From: Bacteroidota bacterium
GTDB taxonomy: Bacteria > Bacteroidota > Bacteroidia > Flavobacteriales > Flavobacteriaceae
Direction: 5' to 3'
NCBI GenBank assembly: GCA_020161455.1
Contig: JAIUNZ010000004.1
Location: forward strand, 186,001-250,000
Length of the DNA stretch: 64,000 bases
Position numbers and translations under genes: made by a program. Every line of letters begins with the position of its first letter. The first letter of the stretch is position 1. Shown piece by piece: positions 45,113 to 51,325 of this stretch. Under the pieces are notes generated by a model. The model saw nothing but the letters and a program-made list of their open reading frames with translations. It was not told where the DNA came from and searched no databases.

Positions 45113-45210
45113 GCTATTTTACATAATGAAGGCAACATTATAGTTCAAAAAAAAGGTTAATATTTTTGGTTGAATTTTTTTTGAACTATAATTTCATTAT
45201 GTAAAATAGC
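45113..45210. repeat. Long inverted repeat (stem-loop 2)
   Basis: Two perfect 18-bp helices are stacked: 45113-45130 with 45193-45210, and 45137-45154 with 45175-45192. Only a six-base bulge (45131-45136) and a 20-base loop are unpaired. Eight A and eight T lie at the inner end. Confidence 0.85.
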
Positions 45211-45258
45211 CGCCACACCAGCCGCACCCACCCAAAAGCGGTAATGTATTTGCATTGT

Positions 45259-45346
45259 TTTTTGAAGATGCCATTACGTTTCTAAACAACATTTCTACTA
45301 GATAGAAAACATCCATTTCAAATGAAAAATCAGGCATCCTCAAAAA
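45259..45346 (-). repeat. Stem-loop 3
   Basis: Fourteen-base arms at 45259-45272 and 45333-45346 have one A/C mismatch on the plus strand that becomes G-U in a reverse-strand RNA. Confidence 0.65.
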
Positions 45347-45399
45347 TCAAATTTGCCCACAAGAGTATATTTTTTTATTTGCCAGAAGAGTAGAAGTAA

Positions 45400-45510
45400 A
45401 TTGCTTTTAAGCTGCCTTGATGCCATCCGATTAACAACAACACTTTCGTTGAATAAAAAGTTAGATTTTCATAATGAATTATAAGGCATCAAGTCAACAA
45501 TAAAAGCAAT
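45400..45510. repeat. Stem-loop 4
   Basis: ATTGCTTTTA (45400) pairs with TAAAAGCAAT (45501), and CTTGATGCC (45416) with GGCATCAAG (45485), both perfect, separated by internal loops of 6 and 7 bases. Confidence 0.7.
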
Positions 45511-45582
45511 CAGAAAATCCAAGTAAGCAAATAAAAAACTATACCCTTGTTTCGCTTCTGCCCACGCACTAGGTAAGTTCAG

Positions 45583-45607
45583 TTGGGGAAATCTTCCATT
45601 TCCCCAA
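45583..45607. repeat. Compact hairpin
   Basis: TTGGGGAAAT and ATTTCCCCAA, perfect 10-bp arms around a five-base loop, without a T run after it. Confidence 0.7.
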
Positions 45608-45623
45608 ACCCCTATGGATGCAA

Positions 45624-45695
45624 TTTTTTTTAAAATAATGCTAGAAATTTTTCACTCCGATTGACGAATAGCGGTAGGCATTATTTCAAAAAAAA
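45624..45695 (-). repeat. Stem-loop 5
   Basis: Eighteen-base arms at 45624-45641 and 45678-45695 have one A/C mismatch on the plus strand that again becomes G-U on the reverse strand. Confidence 0.7.
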
Positions 45696-45744
45696 CAGCT
45701 CAAATTCCACCTTACCCGAATGTTGAATTTTAAATGGAAAGTTT

Positions 45745-45800
45745 AAGGCTTCCTTGCCATTGTGGAATGGATAAACAAGCAATTATTTTTTTGAAGCCTT
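45745..45800. repeat. Stem-loop 6
   Basis: AAGGCTTC (45745-45752) and GAAGCCTT (45793-45800), perfect. This is the last of the array. No open frame of note was found in 44774-45870. Confidence 0.55.
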
Positions 45801-45870
45801 ATTCGTGGTTATTCCGTACTTGTTTGCACCATAAGTCGCATATAAGTCCCCATTATAGACAAATTAGTGC

Positions 45871-45901
45871 AAAATAAAAAACCCTCTCTTTCGAAAGGGT
45901 T
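45871..45901 (-). terminator. Terminator of the leftward unknown-family gene
   Basis: An ACCC/GGGT stem with an imperfect CTCTTTCGAAAG centre, followed on the reverse strand by TTTTTTATTTT. It lies 48 bp after the stop at 45950. Confidence 0.65.
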
Positions 45902-45949
45902 TACTTTGCAACATTGCAGACTTTGCAAACTTGCAAACTGATGGTATTT

Positions 45950-46753
45950 TTAGAATACTTCTTGAACCTTCATTGCATTTCCTGCATTGAATAAGTAGTA
46001 ATTTCCTCCAACTTCTTGATAAAATTCAATACCCACACAACCCAAAACAGAAATTTCAGGTGTTAATGTTGGCGAACCTGGTAAAGTTGCAGTAATATCA
46101 ATTAAAGGAGTAACAGCGTCTATAGGAGTATAAGTTGAGTAACCAATATTTGACAATTCGTTTAGTAATGCATCCGCAGGCTCATAAGCACTTGTTGCAG
46201 GATTGTAAACGAAATCCGAAACAGCTGCCAAAGCATTAATAATTCTGAAATGTGTTGCACCAGATGGAACATTTAAGAAACTCATTGGATTAAAAGCAGG
46301 TATTGACAATGTACTTTCATTTCTACCAGCAGTAGCAGTTAATGTAAATGGAGCACTTAAAATACCATTAAACGAAATGTTTTTATTAAAATCCAATCCT
46401 TTTAAATATTGTGGTTGTTGAGAAATAAGAACAGCTCTTTGTCCTCTAGCTTCAGAACCATCTTCAATATTTATTTTTTTCATAATAGCAGTTAATCTTC
46501 CTGTAAATTGACTATCAGTCATTTGTTTCATTAAAGCTGATAAAGCAATTCTAACAGATTTTCCTGCCATTGCACATGCTGCAAACTCTGACATGTTTTC
46601 ACGTGTACGAATAAAGCCTGGTGCAGTTTTTACTTGTTCTGCTGTTGGTCCTCCTTTTAATCCTGCAAAGTAACCGGTGTTACCTTTAATTTTGAAGTGT
46701 CTAACTTCTCCAAGTGTTCCGACATATTTTACATGTCCTTTTTGTCTTGCCAT
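45950..46753 (-). CDS. Conserved Bacteroidota protein of unknown function (MARQKG family)
   Basis: The 267 residues have a conserved basic N-terminal ~115 residues: MARQKGHVKYVGTLGEVRHF, GNTGYFAGLKGGP, RTRENMSEFAACAMAGKSVR and LTAIMKKINIEDG. A beta-rich C-terminal part follows (FTLTATAGRNESTLSIPAFN; GATHFRIINALAAVSDF). I recall many flavobacterial proteins opening MARQKGIIKLKGTIG with this order, with no known function. No signal peptide or enzyme motif is seen. It is transcribed against the rest of element B and has its own terminator. A structural or assembly protein is conceivable but unsupported. Confidence 0.7.
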   Translation of the reverse strand: MARQKGHVKYVGTLGEVRHFKIKGNTGYFAGLKGGPTAEQVKTAPGFIRTRENMSEFAACAMAGKSVRIALSALMKQMTDSQFTGRLTAIMKKINIEDGSEARGQRAVLISQQPQYLKGLDFNKNISFNGILSAPFTLTATAGRNESTLSIPAFNPMSFLNVPSGATHFRIINALAAVSDFVYNPATSAYEPADALLNELSNIGYSTYTPIDAVTPLIDITATLPGSPTLTPEISVLGCVGIEFYQEVGGNYYLFNAGNAMKVQEVF

Positions 46754-46843
46754 TTTTCTACAATTTTAATTAATATTATTTAAAAAATTTTACCTAAATT
46801 TAACACATAAAGCACTGATAAACAACATATTAAATAAAGCAAA

Positions 46844-47338
46844 ATGAAGCATTTTAACGCTAACGAAATAACAATTAAAAAAAACCTTCTTAAAATTATA
46901 AAGTTTGTTGATGGTGATGGAATTATTTTAGAGGATATTATTTCAAAAAATAAAATTGAAGTTAGATTTTTAGGGATAGATGCACCCGAAATAAATTATT
47001 GTGATAAGATAAAAAAGGATGAAAAAGAACTTCAAACTCCTGCTGCACTTTTAATAAAACTAGGTTATTTATCATTTGAATTTTTAAAAGATCAAGTCAG
47101 TTTAGGAGATTTTTGCACTTTAGTACAGGAACAAAATAATTTAGTTGATAAATATGGTAGACTTTTAGGTTACTTAGTTTTGAATGATGGTAGAGTATTA
47201 AACGAAATTATGATAAAAGAAGGCTATGCAAAGCCATATAACGAAGTATTTTGCGAAATGCTTCCATTGTATCAAGAATGGAATTTACAAGCTAAAAGCA
47301 GTCAAAAAGGACTTTATGCAATTGTAAATAAATTTTAA
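46844..47338 (+). CDS. Staphylococcal-nuclease-like protein, no signal peptide
   Basis: The 164 residues contain an OB-fold nuclease with Arg and Glu in VRFLGIDAPE near 45-54 and Arg in DKYGRLLGYLVL near 105; the C-terminal part is KEGYAKPYNEVF. It has more insertions than the secreted homologue at 42519 and no export signal, so it probably acts in the cytoplasm. It stands alone near the right end of element B. Confidence 0.8.
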   Translation: MKHFNANEITIKKNLLKIIKFVDGDGIILEDIISKNKIEVRFLGIDAPEINYCDKIKKDEKELQTPAALLIKLGYLSFEFLKDQVSLGDFCTLVQEQNNLVDKYGRLLGYLVLNDGRVLNEIMIKEGYAKPYNEVFCEMLPLYQEWNLQAKSSQKGLYAIVNKF

Positions 47339-47355
47339 AATATATTTTATCCGAT

Positions 47356-47377
47356 TGTGGACTAAATGTGGGCTAGA
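47356..47377. repeat. Integrase arm-type repeats, right end of element B
   Basis: The 22-base block TGTGGACTA-AA-TGTGGGCTAGA matches 29324-29345 with one difference, 56 bp from the att copy. Confidence 0.65.
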
Positions 47378-47387
47378 AGTAGAAACA

Positions 47388-47426
47388 AAAAACCCTAACT
47401 AATTGAATATCAATTGTTAGGGTTTT
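47388..47426 (-). terminator. Terminator now serving tRNA-Ser (right end of element B)
   Basis: AAAACCCTAAC (47389-47399) pairs with GTTAGGGTTTT (47416-47426), with AATTG/CAATT inside; a U run follows on the reverse strand. It lies eight bases after the tRNA 3' end. Confidence 0.85.
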
Positions 47427-47432
47427 AATTCC

Positions 47433-47447
47433 GCGGAGAAAGAGGGA
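47433..47447. repeat. att copy 3 (in the tRNA-Ser 3' end)
   Basis: GCGGAGAAAGAGGGA covers the last 14 bases of the tRNA and one flanking base. Two further copies lie at 15945 (13 bases) and 29173 (15 bases). The tRNA stays complete. Confidence 0.85.
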
Positions 47448-47518
47448 TTCGAACCCCCGGACCTGTTACAGTCAACAGTTTTCAAGACTGCCGCAATCGA
47501 CCACTCTGCCATTTCTCC
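47434..47518 (-). tRNA. tRNA-Ser(TGA)
   Basis: The 85-nt cloverleaf has acceptor GGAGAAA/TTTCTCC with discriminator G, anticodon loop CTTGAAA (anticodon TGA), a long variable arm and T loop TTCGAAT. CCA is not encoded. The 3' half is the attachment site of both integrative elements, whose terminators replace the original one. Confidence 0.97.
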
Positions 47519-47550
47519 AAAAAGTCGTGCATTGTTTTCTAATGCGGTTG

Positions 47551-47579
47551 CAAATATAACAACCTTTTTGGGATTGCAA
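47551..47579 (-). promoter_or_regulatory. Promoter of tRNA-Ser
   Basis: Reverse strand TTG (47579-47577), 18 bp, then TATATTTG (47558-47551), placing the start about 25 bp before the tRNA. Confidence 0.6.
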
Positions 47580-47650
47580 AAAGAAATTTAGTAAAAAATA
47601 TAACTTATTTTTTTGTTGCTTTTAACTAATTGTAATTCTATTAGTTGCAA

Positions 47651-48790
47651 TTAGTAATTTACATATTCTGCGATTTCTAATCCGTAACCTATCATTCCAA
47701 CACGCTTGGTTTGAGTGGTATTCGATATTAATCTAATTTTTGAAATGTCTAAATCATGTAAAATTTGCGCACCAATGCCAAAATCTTTATTGTCCATTTT
47801 AATTTGTGGTGCCTTAATCGTTCCTTTTTCTTGAAGTGATTTTAATTCAACTAAACGATTTAATAGTTCCAATGATTGAATTTCTTGATTTATAAAAACA
47901 ATTGCACCTTTTCCTTCTTTTGAAATTAAAGAAAACATATCATCAAGTTTTTTATCAATATCACCCGTTAAAGTTCCTAAGATATCATTGTTAACTTGAG
48001 TAGAGTTTATTCGAGTCAAAATGGCATCACCATTATTCCAACTTCCTTTAGTAAGGGCTATATGAACTTGTTTATTCGTAGTTTGTAAATAGGCTCTTAG
48101 TCTAAACTCCCCAAAACGAGTTTTTATTTCAAAATCTTCTTTTTTAATAATCAAACTATCATGTTGCATTCTATAGGCCACCAAATCTTCTATGGAGACC
48201 AATTTTAAATCAAATTTTTTGGCAACTTCATATAATTCTGGTAATCGAGCCATTGAGCCATCTTCATTCATTATCTCAACAATTACTCCAGCCGATTTAA
48301 ATCCAGCTAATCGCGCAAAATCAATTGCAGCTTCTGTGTGTCCTGTTCGTCTTAAAACACCACCTTGTTTGGCGGTTAATGGGAAAATGTGTCCAGGACG
48401 TGCTAATTCAAATGGTTTGGTGGTATCATCTACTAATGCTAATATTGTTTTGGCTCTATCTGCTGCAGAAATACCCGTTGTAACTCCATTTCCTTTTAAA
48501 TCTACAGAAACTGTAAACGCCGTTTCCATATGATCAGTATTATTAGTAACCATTGAATGTAGCTCTAATTCTTTACAACGTCTTTCAGTTAACGGTGCAC
48601 AAATTAACCCTCTTCCATGCTTTGCCATAAAATTTATCATTTCTGGCGTTACTTTTTCTGCAGCGGCTAAAAAGTCACCCTCATTTTCACGGTCTTCATC
48701 ATCAACAACAATGATTACTTTTCCTTGTCGAATATCTTCGATGGCTTCTTCAATGGTGTCGAGTTGTATTTTTGTATCATTTAAAATCAT
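47651..48790 (-). CDS. ribBA: 3,4-dihydroxy-2-butanone-4-phosphate synthase with degenerate GTP cyclohydrolase II domain
   Basis: The start at 48790 (MILNDTKIQLD) gives 379 residues and overlaps the permease gene by 14 bases. The N-terminal RibB domain is intact: VVDDEDRENEGDF near 26-38 (acidic metal site), HGRGLICAPLT, and GHTEAAIDFARLAG. It makes the four-carbon riboflavin precursor from ribulose 5-phosphate. The C-terminal half aligns with RibA but reads RINSTQVNNDILGTLTGD where the three zinc Cys belong, so GTP cyclohydrolase II activity is unlikely. Such halves occur in other bacteria as regulatory RibX-like domains. Confidence 0.88.
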   Translation of the reverse strand: MILNDTKIQLDTIEEAIEDIRQGKVIIVVDDEDRENEGDFLAAAEKVTPEMINFMAKHGRGLICAPLTERRCKELELHSMVTNNTDHMETAFTVSVDLKGNGVTTGISAADRAKTILALVDDTTKPFELARPGHIFPLTAKQGGVLRRTGHTEAAIDFARLAGFKSAGVIVEIMNEDGSMARLPELYEVAKKFDLKLVSIEDLVAYRMQHDSLIIKKEDFEIKTRFGEFRLRAYLQTTNKQVHIALTKGSWNNGDAILTRINSTQVNNDILGTLTGDIDKKLDDMFSLISKEGKGAIVFINQEIQSLELLNRLVELKSLQEKGTIKAPQIKMDNKDFGIGAQILHDLDISKIRLISNTTQTKRVGMIGYGLEIAEYVNY

Positions 48791-50669
48791 AATGATTGTT
48801 TTTCTGTAGTTCATTTAAAGCAATTCTATTATAAATATAAAAAATAAAATAGAAAGGTAATGCAGCTATAAGTAGTATATATGTATTAATTGGTGTTGTA
48901 ATCTCTTTTGATGTATAAATCCGTTTCAAGATTTGCTGAGAGTATGTTAAGCAAGTAATTAGCAATATAAATAACAGTGATAGGAGGTAAATATTTTTAA
49001 GTTCCATAAATAACAATAGGAGTAAACCTATATTTATGATTAAACCTAAATTACTATATAATTTGTAATTTTTTGAAAGTTTGTTGAATTCGGTTTTTTC
49101 TAAATTGAATTTTTTATCAGTTATTAAAATCGTTTTTTCATTTAAAGAATTAGTAGAATCAGCAACCGGAACTGCTTCTGGGATAGAATTGCTAATTTCA
49201 GAAATTAAGATTAATTTATTTTTCTTTGGAAATAATTTTTCAAACCATTCTACAAATGGAAATAAATTAATTGACATCATTCCTTTATCGTCTGTCGCTC
49301 TTTTGGTTAAAAATACTGCAAATGGTAATAATAGTAATGTTGCCATCCAACTTCCCAAAAAAGGTGTAATGCCATTTTCTTGAGCTAATTTTTTTCCAAA
49401 AGTATTGATGAAATGATAAATAATAAAAATTAATACGGCAAAAACAATCGGCAATCCCAACCCACCTTTTCTGATTATAGCACCCAGTGGAGCACCTAAA
49501 AAAAACATTAAAATACAGGAAAATGCAATTGCAAATTTTTCATAAAGTGCAATCCAGTGGGCATTAATGTTTTTTATTTTATTTTCAAATTCATAGATAG
49601 AGTTGTCTAACGAAAAACTTATACCATCTACAGTTGCAATGGCAACTTTTAAAATTTGCAGTTTATTTGTTTTATCAAAATTGGATAAAATTGAATTGTT
49701 TACTAATGAAATTTTAGTTTTTGTAGAATCTTGAGAATTCATTACTGTTCCTATGCCATAACTTGAACCTGAATACGCTGTACGATCATTTATATTATCC
49801 ACAAACGAATTTAAATCTTTGGAGTAGTTTCTAGAAAGTGAATCTAATGTATATTTTAATTCACTTACCGTAAGCATGGTGTTAGTGTTTGTTATTTCTT
49901 CATTATCACCTTCTGAGGAATTTAATTTTGATAAATCGATATTGATGATGTATTTCTTGAATTCACTTTTGGCAAAAGGAACTTTTTTTCGTTCTTCATA
50001 TTTTTCAGGCGTGATGTCTTCGTAATAATTTCCGTTATTTAATACTAATTTTAAAATATTAGATTCTTTACTACTAACTATTTCACCACTTTCGGCTTTA
50101 ATTACTGAATTGTTTCCAGAGCCAAATCTACCTTTTTTATGAATGGTAACTTTGTCTAAAAAACGGCCTTCATTTCCTGATTTTTTTTCAACTTTTATAG
50201 TATAACTACCAACATTACTAAATTGTCCTTCGGCTATAGCCATTGCTGGTTTTAATTGAGCAATGTTTCTTCTAAAATTCAGAAATTTATATTCTGCATA
50301 AGGAATTACATTGTTAGCAAAAAGAAAGGCTACAATACTCAATAGTCCAATAAAAACAATAAGACTGTTCATGGCACGTTTCAACGAAATACCAGATGAT
50401 TTCATTGCAGCAAATTCATAGTTTTCAGCCAAACTACCAAAAGTCATGATGGAAGCCAAAAGCACAGAAAGAGGCAAAACCAACGGAACTACTCTAGGTG
50501 TTGCGAAAAGTAAAAACTTTATAACAGAAATAAAATCTAAATCTTTTCCTGCCAATTCAGAAATAAATAACCAAACCGTTTGAAGGATAAAGATGAAAAA
50601 TAGTATAACAAATACCGTTAGAAAGGTAGAAGTAAATAATTTTAATAAGTACTTGTCAAGTATTTTCAC
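48777..50669 (-). CDS. LptF/LptG-family lipopolysaccharide export permease
   Basis: The 630 residues have an N-terminal YjgP/YjgQ start (MKILDKYLLKLFTSTFLTVF), three transmembrane helices, a beta-jellyroll periplasmic part and further helices around 385-470. A C-terminal extension with a charged linker and extra hydrophobic helices (GLIINIGLLLLLFMEL; YLLSLLFILLITCL) is longer than enterobacterial LptF or LptG and typical of Bacteroidota. It works with LptB in extracting LPS from the inner membrane. It follows lolA by seven bases. Confidence 0.9.
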   Translation of the reverse strand: MKILDKYLLKLFTSTFLTVFVILFFIFILQTVWLFISELAGKDLDFISVIKFLLFATPRVVPLVLPLSVLLASIMTFGSLAENYEFAAMKSSGISLKRAMNSLIVFIGLLSIVAFLFANNVIPYAEYKFLNFRRNIAQLKPAMAIAEGQFSNVGSYTIKVEKKSGNEGRFLDKVTIHKKGRFGSGNNSVIKAESGEIVSSKESNILKLVLNNGNYYEDITPEKYEERKKVPFAKSEFKKYIINIDLSKLNSSEGDNEEITNTNTMLTVSELKYTLDSLSRNYSKDLNSFVDNINDRTAYSGSSYGIGTVMNSQDSTKTKISLVNNSILSNFDKTNKLQILKVAIATVDGISFSLDNSIYEFENKIKNINAHWIALYEKFAIAFSCILMFFLGAPLGAIIRKGGLGLPIVFAVLIFIIYHFINTFGKKLAQENGITPFLGSWMATLLLLPFAVFLTKRATDDKGMMSINLFPFVEWFEKLFPKKNKLILISEISNSIPEAVPVADSTNSLNEKTILITDKKFNLEKTEFNKLSKNYKLYSNLGLIINIGLLLLLFMELKNIYLLSLLFILLITCLTYSQQILKRIYTSKEITTPINTYILLIAALPFYFIFYIYNRIALNELQKNNHYDFK

Positions 50670-50676
50670 TTGTTTT

Positions 50677-51318
50677 TTAATCTAGTTTATTGATGTAGTA
50701 ATTTGGATATTTACTGGAGGCAAAGGTAAACTGATTTTTTGATAAGGGTTGATTTGTTTTAAAAGAATTAACAGTCAAAGTAGTTTTTGTTCCATTTTTT
50801 CCAATTTCAATAACGTTGTAAATTATATTGGTTTGGGAATCAACACCTAGTAAAATTTCTTTTCGTGCATCTTTGGAACTATTTGGTACTAATTTTATAT
50901 ATTGAATTTTTCTTCCTTTAACATCTTGAGGAATATCCCAATAATACTTAAAACCAGTATTGAAGAAAGTTAACATTTTTGAAGGTGTAATGGCATTTTC
51001 GTCTTTTTCATCAAGGCTCGATATGGTTATTTCTTCATCTTCTGGAACAATGGTGTAGGTCTTTTTGCCATCATATATTTTAGTTATTCCCATGAAATTT
51101 AGGTAGTATTTGTTACCATCTAAAATTACATTTCCTTTACTTTCTTTATTAATATTTTCTTTGGAATTTGTAAGCGAATATTTAAAATCGATTATGATAT
51201 TGTCATACGATTTAATTTTTGCAGTTACTTTATCCAATAAGTCTTTTGCTTTTTTATCTTGTCCTTGCATTGAAATACTCAATGCTAAAAATAAAATTAA
51301 CGAAACTACTTTTTTCAT
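50677..51318 (-). CDS. lolA: Outer-membrane lipoprotein carrier LolA
   Basis: The 213 residues begin with a signal peptide (LILFLALSISMQGQ), then an open beta-barrel LolA fold (KDLLDKVTAKIKSYDNIIID; GNKYYLNFMGITKIYDGK). It ferries lipoproteins across the periplasm. It lies between ftsK (seven bases) and the Lpt permease, so envelope transport genes are grouped. No LolB is seen, as is usual in this phylum. Confidence 0.88.
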   Translation of the reverse strand: MKKVVSLILFLALSISMQGQDKKAKDLLDKVTAKIKSYDNIIIDFKYSLTNSKENINKESKGNVILDGNKYYLNFMGITKIYDGKKTYTIVPEDEEITISSLDEKDENAITPSKMLTFFNTGFKYYWDIPQDVKGRKIQYIKLVPNSSKDARKEILLGVDSQTNIIYNVIEIGKNGTKTTLTVNSFKTNQPLSKNQFTFASSKYPNYYINKLD

Positions 51319-51325
51319 TGTTTAA

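Larger units (their letters stand above)
29173..47447. mobile_element. Integrative element B
   Basis: Bounded by att copies at 29173 and 47433, with its own integrase, HTH genes, VirE-N/DUF3987 protein, type I restriction system, DUF5655, two SNase-like nucleases, HipA-like kinase with DUF3037, and a stem-loop array. No relaxase or conjugation gene is seen. Confidence 0.85.

Noticed and set aside
44941-45138. Reverse-strand open frame of 65 codons in the stem-loop region
   Set aside because: It is formed by the inverted repeats themselves, has an odd Gly/Lys/Phe composition and no start context; treated as chance.
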